DNA from: Candidatus Delongbacteria bacterium
GTDB lineage: Bacteria; CAIWAD01
Direction: 5' to 3'
DNA: 64,000 nucleotides
Assembly (NCBI GenBank): GCA_041675285.1
Contig: JBAYTZ010000002.1
Location: forward strand, 124,001-188,000
The translations under genes and the position numbers were made by a program. Position 1 is the stretch's first letter, and each line of letters starts with the position of its first letter. This document shows positions 7,256 through 15,761 of this stretch, piece after piece. The notes beneath the pieces are model-generated. The model was not told the origin of the DNA, made no database searches, and saw nothing but the letters and a program-made list of their open reading frames with translations.

Positions 7256-10200
7256 TTAGCGAACCAGCAGCATGCGCTGGGTTTGGGCCTGTCCGTCGAA
7301 CTCCAGTCGGGCCAGGTAGAGCCCGCTGGCCACGGGCGCGCCGGCCGCGTCGTGGCCGTCCCAGCGCACCTGGTGCGAGCCCGCCTGCAGGCGGCCCACC
7401 GCCAGCCGGCAGACCTGGGCGCCCGCCAGATTGTAGATGACCAGCTGCGGCTCGCCCTCCTGCGGCAGCTCGAAGCGGATCCAGGTCTCGGGGTTGAAGG
7501 GATTGGGATAGTTGCCCGTCAGGCGGAAGGTGCCGGGCAGCGGCCCCTCCACGCTTCCGGCCCGCATCAGGCCCACCCGCGCGTCCTGCTCCAGCCGGGC
7601 CCGCAGGCCGGCGCCCGTGCGCTCTTGTTCCAGCGCGCGCCACTGGCCGTCCAGCCGGGCGGCCAGCACGGTCCCCTCCGGGGCCGGCAGCGTGAGCTCG
7701 GCGAAGTCCACGCCCGCGGGCAGCCGCAGCTCCAACGCATGCAACCCGCCCGGCAGCTCCAGCAGCCGCGCGTCGTCCGCCGTCCGAACGCCCAGCGCCA
7801 CGGCCCAGCCGCTGCCGCCGCTCCACTCCAGGCCCAGCTCCGCCGCCGGCAGATCCAGCCGTCCCGCCAGGAAGGGTACGGCGGCCAGGGGCAGCTCCTC
7901 CAGGACGTCCAGGCCGTGCAGGTCGACGGCCTCCAGGCGCAGCACGCTGGCGCCCTCGGCCAGCTGGGCGCGCAGATAGCGCAGTTCGCGGCCGCCGGAG
8001 ATGCCCGTCGAGCCCGGATCCGGCTCCAGCTCCAGCAGTTCCTGGCCGGCCCCGCCCAACACCACGGCCCGCAGGGAGGCCAGCGCCTCGCTGCTCAGCA
8101 GGCCCAGTTCCAGGTGGCCGGGGAACAGGTTGGAGGCCAGCAGGGCGGCGCTCAGCGCAGGCGCCGTGGCGTCCACGGCGAAGCTCAGACGGCCCTGGAG
8201 CGAGACGTAGTGCGTGGTGTCCACCTGGGCCGTCAGGTCCAGGAAGAGGGGCTGGTTCTCCGGCAGGCTGAGGCCCAGCGCGGCCAGGTCCAGCTCGCCC
8301 GCCGCGCTGACAGTCCGGCGCAGCAGTTCGGCCGTGGCCGACGAGACCACCACTTCATATTCGATGTCCGTGCGCTGCAGGATCTGGGCGAAGTCCGCGT
8401 GGTCCCAGCGCAGGACGGGCTGGCGCGTGCGCAGCCACTGCTGAGGCTGCGGCTCCAGGATGCGCACCCGGTAGGACGAGTCGTGCAGCGGCTGGCGCGT
8501 GGTGAAGAGCACGCCGCGGCCCGAGGCGATCTCCACGCAGCCCGGCGAGGGATAGCCCGAGTAGCTCACCTGCAGGCCGATGTCGTGGCCGAAGTTCTCC
8601 ATGCCGCAGGTGGCGAAGTTGTTGTCCTGGTCCAGATCGGTGACGTCCTTCCACTGCACCAGCAGCTCGCTGTCCCCCGTGGGCGTGGGCCGGGCCGTCT
8701 GGTCGTAGAGGATGAGCTGGAACTCCTGCTTGGGCTGGCCTTCCGCCAGATAGTTGTAGCGGTTCCAGGTGCGGCTCCAGGAGATCACCACCCGGCCCTC
8801 GGCCGCGTCGTGGCGCCAGTAGACAGGCACGTAGGTGCTGTCGTTGGTGCCGTCCACGCGCTGGGGTTTCAGGTCGTCCCAGAAGGCGGCGATCAGGTTG
8901 GGCGGACCCAGGCTGCTGGGCAGGTTCCAGTTGCGGAAATCGTTGATCCAGGTGTCGCCCAGCGCGACCCAGCCGTTGGAGCAGACACTCAGGCGGTCGG
9001 TCGTCCGGCCGTAGTGGGTCACCGGGAAGGGCAGCACGATGGTGGTCACGTCGTCGTCGCCCAGCAGCAGGCGCTGCGCGCCGGAGCCGCCGTAGGCCGG
9101 ATCCAGCTCCACCCAGTCGTACTCCGGCCGGATGCGCACGTCGAAGTCGCCGCTCTCGATGGCGTAGTAGCCGTGGGCGTCGGGACCATAGGGATCCTCG
9201 GGCAGGATGGAGCCCACGGGCAGCGGCAGGCTGAGTTCGGCCAACCGGCCGCCCTCTTCAGCCTGGACCCGCACCGTCAGGGCCTGGCCCGTGAACAGGC
9301 CGGCCCCGCCCTCCAGCGCGAAGGCGACGGCCGCATCGGCGCCCAGGGCCAGGGCGGGCAGGCTGAGCGGCCCGTCCACCACGAGCACGCGGGGGTCGTC
9401 GCTGAGCAGGCTCAAGCTGGCGCCGGGCAGCGCGTAGGCGCCCGTGTTGCGCAGCACGAGGTCCAGGGTGTCCAGTTGGCCCGTGAGCAATTGGGCCGCG
9501 CCCGAGCGCCACTGCGCCGAGACCAGTTCCAGCGCCAGGTTGGCGGCGCTCAAGCGACCGTCGGCGACGCCCGTGTAGGCGCCGGCCGCCAGGTCGGTGA
9601 CCAGGTGCAGCGGGGCCAGGTTGGGCACGTCGGCGGCCAGGCGGAGCTGAAAGGCCTCGCTGGTGGTGACCTGCTCGCCGGCGCCCAGGGCTGGGATGGC
9701 CAGTTCGCCGTCCAACAGGCTGAAGTAGTCGGGCAGGCTTTCCCAGAGGGCGGGATCGCGCAGGCTGGCGCTGCCCGCGGGCAGGGCCGCGCTGCCGCTG
9801 TTGCGCAGGCTGAGCCGCACGCTCAGGGTCTCGCCGGCCAGCAGGCTGCCGTCCGGCGTCTCCTCGCCCACGCTCAAGCCCGTCAGTTCCAGGGCCGCCG
9901 CGGAAGGCGTCACGCTCAGCTCGCGCTGGGCGGGCATGTAGTCGATGTGGTCGGCGGTCAGCACGGCGGCCAGTCCGGTCGCCAACAGGCCGGGATCCAC
10001 GTTCAATAGTAGGTGGCCGGCCCGGCTAACGCCGCGGGCCAGCAGCAGGCCGCCGTCCGCGCCGGCGGTCAGGGTCACCGTGGCGCCGTCCACGGGTTGC
10101 CCCTGGTGGTCATTGACGCTCACTTCCAGCACGGACTGGCCGGGCCGCAGGAGCGCGTCCGACTCCAGCGCCAGGCTGGTGGGGATGGCGCGCCAGATCT

Positions 10201-12088
10201 TCAGGTCCGGGTCGCCCAGCACGTTGTAGATGTGGAAGTAGAAGTAGCTGCTGAAGCGGTCGGTGCGCTCGCGCGGGTAGCCGTTGTAGAGCTCCATCTT
10301 GCCGTTCAGCAGGGCCGGCCCAATGCTCGTGATGTCCAGGTCGAAGATGGCGTTGAAGAAGCCGCTGCAAACCGGGTTGTTGTACTGGGTGCGCGTGTGC
10401 AGGTCGCTGGGACCCACGAAGGCCACGGCGCCGCGCCAGTCGCCGGGGCTGCCCAGCCGCACGAACTTCTCGCCGAAGCAGGGATCCTCCACCACCACGT
10501 CGCCGGCCCCCTGTCCGAAGGCGCCGGTCTGGCAGACGAAACTGCCCACCACGGGCATCCGCATCACGTTGCCCAGGGCCTCGATGTCGTCGCGGTCGAA
10601 AGCGGGGTAGATCCAGCCGTTGGAATTGGCCCAACCCCGATAGCTGACGATGCCGCGCCCCTGGTTGAGCGCGGAGCTGATCAGCCCGCCGCCGTCGGTG
10701 ACGGGCGGGTAGAAGATGCTGTCCTGGGCCGTCAGCGTGAAGCCGTTGGCGCGCAACTTGTCGATGACCCAGCGGCTGGTCTCGTTGGGGCTGACGGGCG
10801 GCGTGCCCGTGTCGCTGTAGTTGCAGCTCACCACCAGCCCACGGGTCAGCCAGTCGCTGGAGGCCACCAGCGGGCTCTTCTCGTGGATCACGGGTTTCTG
10901 GGCCATCACAAAGAGCTGCGAAATGCTGTCCACGCTGAAGCGCCCCACGAAGAGCTCGGGGAAGTAGTCCTCGCCCTCCTGCAGCGCGTAGAAGTGGTCG
11001 CTCACGTCGTAGTCGCCGGTGTGGGCCTGGACCACGCTGTCCGGGCAGGCGGCCTCACCGTCCACGTCACCCACCAGCAGCAGGTACTCGGGTCGCAAAA
11101 GTTCCCATTGGGTGTGCATCCAGTCGCGCAGCGCGCCGAAACTGATGCTCGTCCCGCCGCCGGGGATCTGGTCGAAGGGCACGATGCGCACGTCGAAGCC
11201 CTTCTCGCGCTTCCACTTGACAAACTCGGCCATGTTGGCCGGATCGTTCAGGTAGTTGGGCGAGCCGGTGATCAGGTAGATCGGAAAGACGCTCTCGTCC
11301 ACCTGGCTGTAGAACTGGCCGTGGTTGGGCACCAGGTCGTCGTAGATCCGCTCCATGTTGCCCGACCAGCTGTGCAGGGCGCGCAGCTCGTTGCCGCCCA
11401 CGGCCGGCGCCGCCGTCCAGGCCAGGGGTCCCACCGGCTCGCCGGCGGGCGCGGTGCCGTACTCCAGGCGCAGGCGCAGGGACTCCACCAGCTGCACGCT
11501 GCCGGCGTGCACGAGCACGGGATGCAGGGTCAGGGAGACCAGGCGCAGGTCGCGGAAGATCACGGGCTCGCCCAACAGAACGGGCTTGTCGAAGCCCGCC
11601 GCCGCCAGGGCCGCGCGGCCCGCGGCGGATTCCGGCTCCAGCGCCGCACGGTCGCCGTCGGGCAGCGTGTTGGCCTGCTCCTCGGCGCGGCCCAGCCCCA
11701 GCGTCACGCCGGGCAGGGGGCGCAGGGTCAACTCCTCCACCACCACGCGCACCTCGCCGCCGGCGGGGACTTCCAGCCAGCGCGACTCCCGCGGCAGCAG
11801 CGGCAGGCCCGTGCTCTCGCCCTCGCGGGCGGGCCCGCTGGTCAGGAAGCGCGAGGTGCCGTCGCGCTGCTCCACGCGCCAGACCTCGCCCGGCTGCCAG
11901 TCCAGCGTGGTGGCCGCTCCAGCGGGGCGGACCTCCAGCCGGGCCGGCCCGCTCAGCAGGCTCTCGGTGGAGGTGATCCGCGCGGGATCCTGGTTCTCGG
12001 CCAGGGGCGGCGTGCCTGCCAGGCAGCGTCCGCCCAGCGCCAGGGCGCCGGCCAACATCAGGGCCTGGAGGAATCGGCTCTTGCTCAT
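7256..12088 (-). CDS. Giant secreted C25-like (gingipain-type) protein with sorting tail
   Basis: The start at ATG 12088 has GGAGA four bases upstream and gives 1610 residues with a Sec signal (ALMLAGALALGGRCLAG). A propeptide-like region is followed at about residues 255-600 by a peptidase C25 fold: FPIYLITGSPNYL, FVKWKREKGFDVRIVPF, YLLLVGDVDG, PELFVGRFSVDS and GSFVCQTGAFG. The Cys of the active site is present, but the usual Tyr-x-Gly-His-Gly segment reads YRGWANSNGW, so the catalytic His is not at its normal place. Then come beta-sandwich domains (CARDB- or Ig-like), a nidogen-like or beta-rich section around YYAIESGDFDVRI, and a C-terminal FlgD/T9SS-type tail (NYPNPFNPETWIRFELP, ending LLVR). 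It is expected to be exported and displayed or released. The TPR lipoprotein gene follows 12 bp downstream. Confidence 0.85.
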   Translation of the reverse strand: MSKSRFLQALMLAGALALGGRCLAGTPPLAENQDPARITSTESLLSGPARLEVRPAGAATTLDWQPGEVWRVEQRDGTSRFLTSGPAREGESTGLPLLPRESRWLEVPAGGEVRVVVEELTLRPLPGVTLGLGRAEEQANTLPDGDRAALEPESAAGRAALAAAGFDKPVLLGEPVIFRDLRLVSLTLHPVLVHAGSVQLVESLRLRLEYGTAPAGEPVGPLAWTAAPAVGGNELRALHSWSGNMERIYDDLVPNHGQFYSQVDESVFPIYLITGSPNYLNDPANMAEFVKWKREKGFDVRIVPFDQIPGGGTSISFGALRDWMHTQWELLRPEYLLLVGDVDGEAACPDSVVQAHTGDYDVSDHFYALQEGEDYFPELFVGRFSVDSISQLFVMAQKPVIHEKSPLVASSDWLTRGLVVSCNYSDTGTPPVSPNETSRWVIDKLRANGFTLTAQDSIFYPPVTDGGGLISSALNQGRGIVSYRGWANSNGWIYPAFDRDDIEALGNVMRMPVVGSFVCQTGAFGQGAGDVVVEDPCFGEKFVRLGSPGDWRGAVAFVGPSDLHTRTQYNNPVCSGFFNAIFDLDITSIGPALLNGKMELYNGYPRERTDRFSSYFYFHIYNVLGDPDLKIWRAIPTSLALESDALLRPGQSVLEVSVNDHQGQPVDGATVTLTAGADGGLLLARGVSRAGHLLLNVDPGLLATGLAAVLTADHIDYMPAQRELSVTPSAAALELTGLSVGEETPDGSLLAGETLSVRLSLRNSGSAALPAGSASLRDPALWESLPDYFSLLDGELAIPALGAGEQVTTSEAFQLRLAADVPNLAPLHLVTDLAAGAYTGVADGRLSAANLALELVSAQWRSGAAQLLTGQLDTLDLVLRNTGAYALPGASLSLLSDDPRVLVVDGPLSLPALALGADAAVAFALEGGAGLFTGQALTVRVQAEEGGRLAELSLPLPVGSILPEDPYGPDAHGYYAIESGDFDVRIRPEYDWVELDPAYGGSGAQRLLLGDDDVTTIVLPFPVTHYGRTTDRLSVCSNGWVALGDTWINDFRNWNLPSSLGPPNLIAAFWDDLKPQRVDGTNDSTYVPVYWRHDAAEGRVVISWSRTWNRYNYLAEGQPKQEFQLILYDQTARPTPTGDSELLVQWKDVTDLDQDNNFATCGMENFGHDIGLQVSYSGYPSPGCVEIASGRGVLFTTRQPLHDSSYRVRILEPQPQQWLRTRQPVLRWDHADFAQILQRTDIEYEVVVSSATAELLRRTVSAAGELDLAALGLSLPENQPLFLDLTAQVDTTHYVSLQGRLSFAVDATAPALSAALLASNLFPGHLELGLLSSEALASLRAVVLGGAGQELLELEPDPGSTGISGGRELRYLRAQLAEGASVLRLEAVDLHGLDVLEELPLAAVPFLAGRLDLPAAELGLEWSGGSGWAVALGVRTADDARLLELPGGLHALELRLPAGVDFAELTLPAPEGTVLAARLDGQWRALEQERTGAGLRARLEQDARVGLMRAGSVEGPLPGTFRLTGNYPNPFNPETWIRFELPQEGEPQLVIYNLAGAQVCRLAVGRLQAGSHQVRWDGHDAAGAPVASGLYLARLEFDGQAQTQRMLLVR

Positions 12089-12110
12089 GGGCTCTCCCTG
12101 CACTCGGGTT

Positions 12111-12134
12111 TCGTCGTCGTCGTCGTAGTCGTCG
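12111..12134. repeat. TCG trinucleotide tract
   Basis: Eight near-perfect TCG units (one interrupted by TAG) lie 23 bp upstream of the start of the C25-like gene, in its 5' untranslated region and just past the end of the M14 gene. Length variation here would alter leader RNA rather than the reading frame. Confidence 0.7.
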
Positions 12135-12149
12135 GGTGGCCGGGCGCGC

Positions 12150-14534
12150 TCACTTCAGCAGGGTGAGGCGCTGCACGCCCTGCCAGAGCGTGTCGCCGCC
12201 CCGCTCCACCGTGACCTGCGCGAAGTAGAGGCCGCTGGCCAGCGCGGATCCGTCCACGCTAAAGTCCGTCACGCCGGCGCCCAGGCCGCCGCGCGGGGCC
12301 AGCCGGGCCACCTCGCGACCCGCCAGGTCGAACAGGACCACCCGGGCGCTGGCGCCCGTGGCCTGGGTGGGCACGCTTAAGCGCAGGGTGGCGACGGGGT
12401 TGAAGGGATTGGGGAAGGCGCCCAGCGCGAACTCCGCCGGGCGCGTGCCCGGGTTCAGCACGGCGGCGTTGCCGTTCCAGCTGAGGCGGATGTCGCTCAG
12501 GTGCAGGCCGGCGTCCTCGATCACGCCGTTGGTCTTCACGCGGAAGGCGAAGCGGAAGGGCCCGCCCGCCCACTCGACCCCCAGCGGCACGCTGTGGCGC
12601 GTGATCCGCTGGCCGGGACCCGTCCAGCTGCGCACCACGCTCCAGCTCAGGCCGTCGTCGCGGGACAGCTCGACGTAGGCGCTGTCGTAGCCGCCCTCCA
12701 GCTCGTGATACTCGACGAATTCCAACGCGCCGGGCACCGCGTCGCGGACGGGCACGTCCAGCAGCCAGGACTGGGCGCTGGCCAGGCGGCAGTTCGTGTT
12801 GGACGCGCTCCAGCGGCCCGGGGCGTCCTGGAACTGCCAGCCCAGACTGTCGCCCCAGGCCCGGGTCCAGCCGCAATTCGCGCCTTCCTGCACGAAGGAG
12901 GCGAGCTCGGGGAATTCCTGGGTGAAGGCCGTGTCGTTCTCGTTGACGCGCTGGGCGGCGGGGAAGCTCAGCTCCAGGTCGTGGTCCAGCAGCAGGCTCT
13001 GGTGGACGGGGATGCGCCCGGGCAGCCAGGCCGTCAGCTCGTAGGCCCCCTGGGGCAGCTGGGCGCTGAAGGCGCCGGGCTGCGGCCAGACCAACAGCGT
13101 GTCGCTGTTCAGGTCGCGCAGTTCCAGCCGCTCGGGCAGCAGGTCCGCACCGTTCTCGAGAGCGCGAAAGGCCAGGCCCAGCGTGTGGCGGGGCAGGGCC
13201 TGCAGGGCCCAGTCGCGCGTCGTGGGCAGCGAGTTGCCCACCGCGACCTGGCTGTCCTGGCCCAGATAGCCGTGCTTGCGCACGCTCACGTTGTAGACCT
13301 GGGGTGCGAGCAGGCGGTAGTAGGCGCCGTGCCGGGGATCTGTGCGGTACCAGGGCACACAGTCCGGATGCATGACCTCGGCGATGCGCAGGCGTGCGGC
13401 CAGGGGCTGCTGGCCCGCCGCGTCACGCACGTGGGCCACCAGCCCGGGCGCCGCCACCTCGTAGCCGATGATCCGCCGGCAGAGCCAGTTGAGGCCGTCG
13501 ATGTTCTCGTCCACGATGAAGTCGATGCTCGCCTGGTTCTGGGGCTGCATGCCCACCGAGCCCTGGGTGCCGATCTCGATGGTGAAGCCCAGGGCGCCGT
13601 ATTGGCTGTAGACGAAATTGTGGTAGTTGCCCACCCGGCCGCCGCCCGCCACGTTGCGGTAGGGGTGGTAGTTGTAGCCGTCGATGACGGCCGCCATGCC
13701 GGAGGCGGCGGCCGTGCACATGTTGAAATCGGGCGCGGGATTGGTGTAGGCGGTGCCATCCTCCCAATGCCAGGGGAAAATCACGATCTCGTGGTTGGCG
13801 GAGGTGCGGGCGCTGTGGTAGCCCACGCCGGCCACAAAGCGCTCGCGCTCCATCTGGCCGACGATGGCCTGGACCTCCGGCTCGGAGTTCGGGGCGGGGC
13901 CGCGGAAGTAGTCGAACTGCTCCACGTCCGAATCCTGGCTCCACAGTCCGTCACTGTGGTTCCACCAGCAAGCGTAGTTGCGATTGAGGTCCACGCCGCA
14001 GCTGTCGCCGCCGGATCCCTGGGCGATGTGGCAGTGCCCGTCCGGGGCGAAGGAGTGCAGGTTCTTGCGGTAGGTGATGTCCTGCTCGCTGATCACGACA
14101 TCCATGCCGTCCGGGTTGTAGGTGGGCACCACGTGGATCTCCAGCGCCTCGAGCAGCGGCGCCCAGCTTGGATGGCCCTGGCTGCCCAGTTCCACCAACC
14201 GGCGGACGAACTCCATCGAGACGTGGACGCCCAGGATTTCCTCCGCGTGGACCTGGCCGCCCACCCAGAAGGCGGGTTCGTCCTCCTCCTGCGCGACGTT
14301 GTCGCTGATCTTCACGCCCCAGATGGCCTGCTGGGTCTCGTAGGTGTGACCCAGCGAGTCCATCCGGACGAACTCCGGGTATTGGGCCGCCAGGGCGGCC
14401 AGTTCCGCGTGGATTTCCACGTTGTTGTAATAGAAATCGTCCAGCGCCGCGCGGGCCGGCCCGGCCAGGGCCGCCAGCAGCGCCAGGCCCAGGCCCAGCC
14501 GGGCACGGGAACGGGGAACGTCTTGCTGCCGCAT
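12150..14534 (-). CDS. M14 zinc carboxypeptidase with sorting tail
   Basis: ATG 14534, behind GGAGG at four bases, gives 794 residues with a signal peptide (LGLGLALLAALAGPARA). The peptidase M14 domain spans about residues 40-370. The zinc pair is in GGQVHAEE, YNPDGMD and the DLNRNY arginine segment follow, the third zinc His is in GVGYHSA, and the catalytic Glu is in FTIEIG. A carboxypeptidase-regulatory-like beta domain and a jelly-roll-like domain follow. The tail (FPNPFNPVATLRLSVP, ending RLTLLK) is the FlgD/T9SS-type sorting module. The enzyme probably trims C-terminal residues from extracellular peptides. It lies directly upstream of the C25-like gene, suggesting a common extracellular protein-degradation role. 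A terminator separates it from the cyclophilin gene upstream. Confidence 0.9.
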   Translation of the reverse strand: MRQQDVPRSRARLGLGLALLAALAGPARAALDDFYYNNVEIHAELAALAAQYPEFVRMDSLGHTYETQQAIWGVKISDNVAQEEDEPAFWVGGQVHAEEILGVHVSMEFVRRLVELGSQGHPSWAPLLEALEIHVVPTYNPDGMDVVISEQDITYRKNLHSFAPDGHCHIAQGSGGDSCGVDLNRNYACWWNHSDGLWSQDSDVEQFDYFRGPAPNSEPEVQAIVGQMERERFVAGVGYHSARTSANHEIVIFPWHWEDGTAYTNPAPDFNMCTAAASGMAAVIDGYNYHPYRNVAGGGRVGNYHNFVYSQYGALGFTIEIGTQGSVGMQPQNQASIDFIVDENIDGLNWLCRRIIGYEVAAPGLVAHVRDAAGQQPLAARLRIAEVMHPDCVPWYRTDPRHGAYYRLLAPQVYNVSVRKHGYLGQDSQVAVGNSLPTTRDWALQALPRHTLGLAFRALENGADLLPERLELRDLNSDTLLVWPQPGAFSAQLPQGAYELTAWLPGRIPVHQSLLLDHDLELSFPAAQRVNENDTAFTQEFPELASFVQEGANCGWTRAWGDSLGWQFQDAPGRWSASNTNCRLASAQSWLLDVPVRDAVPGALEFVEYHELEGGYDSAYVELSRDDGLSWSVVRSWTGPGQRITRHSVPLGVEWAGGPFRFAFRVKTNGVIEDAGLHLSDIRLSWNGNAAVLNPGTRPAEFALGAFPNPFNPVATLRLSVPTQATGASARVVLFDLAGREVARLAPRGGLGAGVTDFSVDGSALASGLYFAQVTVERGGDTLWQGVQRLTLLK

Positions 14535-14603
14535 GAATCCTCCGGGAGTCTTCGCCGGCCCGCCTGCGGACCCTGCGCCGTCTTGCAAACCAGCCGCGCC
14601 TGC

Positions 14604-14657
14604 AAAAAATGTGCCCGCCCATCCGCCCCTTTCCGGGTGGAAAAGGTCGGATGGGCG
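14604..14657 (-). terminator. Rho-independent terminator after cyclophilin gene
   Basis: On the minus strand a two-part stem (CGCCCATCCG with CGGATGGGCG, and an inner CCTTTTCC-type stem closing a four-base loop) is followed by TTTTTT after a short gap. It lies 66 bp past the cyclophilin stop and 70 bp before the M14 start, so the two genes are separate units, or the fold acts as an attenuator for the M14 gene. Confidence 0.75.
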
Positions 14658-14722
14658 AACGGGAATCCTGTCGAGTGTTAAGAGCCGCGACCGGCCGGCT
14701 GAACCCGGCTCGGCCAACGCTC

Positions 14723-15391
14723 TCAGGGCAGCCGCGTGATCGACTCGATCACCACGGGCTGCTGCGGCACGTCGCGGTACATGCCCTTGCTGCCGGTGGG
14801 CACGGACTTGATGGCGTCCACCGTCTCCAAACCCTTCACCACGTGACCGAACACGCAGTAGCCGAAGCCCTGGGGATCGGGGCTGCGGTGGTTGAGGAAA
14901 TCGTTGTCCACGACGTTGATGAAGAACTGGCTGGTGGCGCTGTGCACGGCGTTGGTCCGGGCCATGGCGATGGTGCCCCGCAGATTCTTCAGGCCGTTGG
15001 CGGCCTCATTCTCGATGGCCGGATCCGTGGCCCGCTCGGCCATGGTGGAATCCATTCCGCCGCCCTGGATCATGAAGTTGCTGATCACGCGGTGGAACAC
15101 GGTCCCGTTGTAATGTCCCTTCTGGACGTAGCTCTCAAAGTTGGCGCAGGTCTTGGGCGCCTTCTCGTAGTCCAGCTCCAGGACGATCTCGCCCAGGTTG
15201 GTCTTGAGCAGAAACTGCTTGTTCATGGACTCTCCCGTCGGGGTTGCCGGAGTGGTCGCCACGTCCGCGGAAGCGGCACCGGCGGGTTGTGTCACCTGTT
15301 CCTGCGGTTCGCCGGCCCGGGGGGCCGTTCCGCACCCCAGCCAGCATCCCAGCACCAGCACCAGCGTCAGCCCCTGCCACAACCGGTTCAT
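14723..15391 (-). CDS. Lipoprotein peptidyl-prolyl isomerase (cyclophilin)
   Basis: The 222-residue protein starts at ATG 15391 with GGAGA six bases upstream. A lipoprotein signal (LVLVLGCWLGC) and a Thr/Pro/Ala-rich linker of about 40 residues lead to a small PpiB-type cyclophilin domain: NFESYVQKGHYNGTVFHRVI, FMIQGGG, NAVHSATSQFFINVVDN and FGHVVKGLETVD. The catalytic Arg of FHR and the QGG and FF residues are present. It should catalyse cis-trans isomerisation of prolyl bonds in exported proteins, anchored to a membrane. A terminator follows. Confidence 0.9.
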   Translation of the reverse strand: MNRLWQGLTLVLVLGCWLGCGTAPRAGEPQEQVTQPAGAASADVATTPATPTGESMNKQFLLKTNLGEIVLELDYEKAPKTCANFESYVQKGHYNGTVFHRVISNFMIQGGGMDSTMAERATDPAIENEAANGLKNLRGTIAMARTNAVHSATSQFFINVVDNDFLNHRSPDPQGFGYCVFGHVVKGLETVDAIKSVPTGSKGMYRDVPQQPVVIESITRLP

Positions 15392-15428
15392 GATGATTCT
15401 CCTACTGCGATTCTTGACTGACAAAGCA

Positions 15429-15457
15429 ACGGCGGTCAGCACAAGGCCAACCGCCGT
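15429..15457 (-). terminator. Hairpin after small lipoprotein gene
   Basis: An eight-base perfect stem (ACGGCGGT with ACCGCCGT) surrounds a 13-base loop. On the minus strand it is followed by TTGCTTTGTC, a weak T-rich stretch. It lies between the small lipoprotein gene and the cyclophilin gene and may act as a weak terminator or processing site. Confidence 0.5.
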
Positions 15458-15506
15458 CTAGAGGTCGGATCCAGGTCGAAGCGGTGAGGCCTCGACCTCG
15501 GCAGGC

Positions 15507-15692
15507 TCAGTGGGTGGCCGCCGCAGTGGTATCCGTGGTGGCCGGAGCCGTGGCCATCGTGTCCACGGTCACAGGGGCCGGGGTCTCAACCACGGGTTCG
15601 GGGGTCGGGACCGGCTCCTCGGCGGGCTTGGAACCGCAGCCAACCGCCAGCACCAGCGCAACAACCAATGCACCGCACAGCGTCTTCCGCAT
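15507..15692 (-). CDS. Small Pro/Thr-rich lipoprotein (61 aa)
   Basis: ATG 15692 is preceded by AAAGGAG. The 61-residue product has a lipoprotein signal ending in LAVGC (Cys 19) followed only by a low-complexity Pro, Thr, Val, Ala and Glu tail with no folded domain. Its make-up resembles the N-terminal leader and linker of the cyclophilin lipoprotein immediately downstream. Function is unknown; it may be an envelope spacer or a remnant of a larger lipoprotein. Confidence 0.7.
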   Translation of the reverse strand: MRKTLCGALVVALVLAVGCGSKPAEEPVPTPEPVVETPAPVTVDTMATAPATTDTTAAATH

Positions 15693-15718
15693 GGAAGTTC
15701 TCCTTTTGATTAGAACAG

Positions 15719-15750
15719 CCTTCTCGCTTGACGAGTCCAGGTCAAGAAGG
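15719..15750 (-). terminator. Inverted repeat between hydrolase and small lipoprotein
   Basis: CTTGAC and GTCAAG pair across an eight-base loop, with further CCTT/AAGG pairing outside. It lies 12 bp past the metallo-hydrolase stop and upstream of the lipoprotein start. No long T-run follows, so termination is only possible. Confidence 0.4.
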
Positions 15751-15761
15751 GCCGACACAAC

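Noticed and set aside
6434..10009. A 1191-codon open frame on the + strand
   Set aside because: It is antisense to the TPR lipoprotein and C25-like genes and shows no recognisable domain.
10013..12166. A 717-codon open frame on the + strand
   Set aside because: It is antisense to the C25-like gene; Val/Gln/His-rich composition without motifs.
12501..14681. A 726-codon open frame on the + strand
   Set aside because: It is antisense to the M14 carboxypeptidase, whose zinc and catalytic residues are intact.
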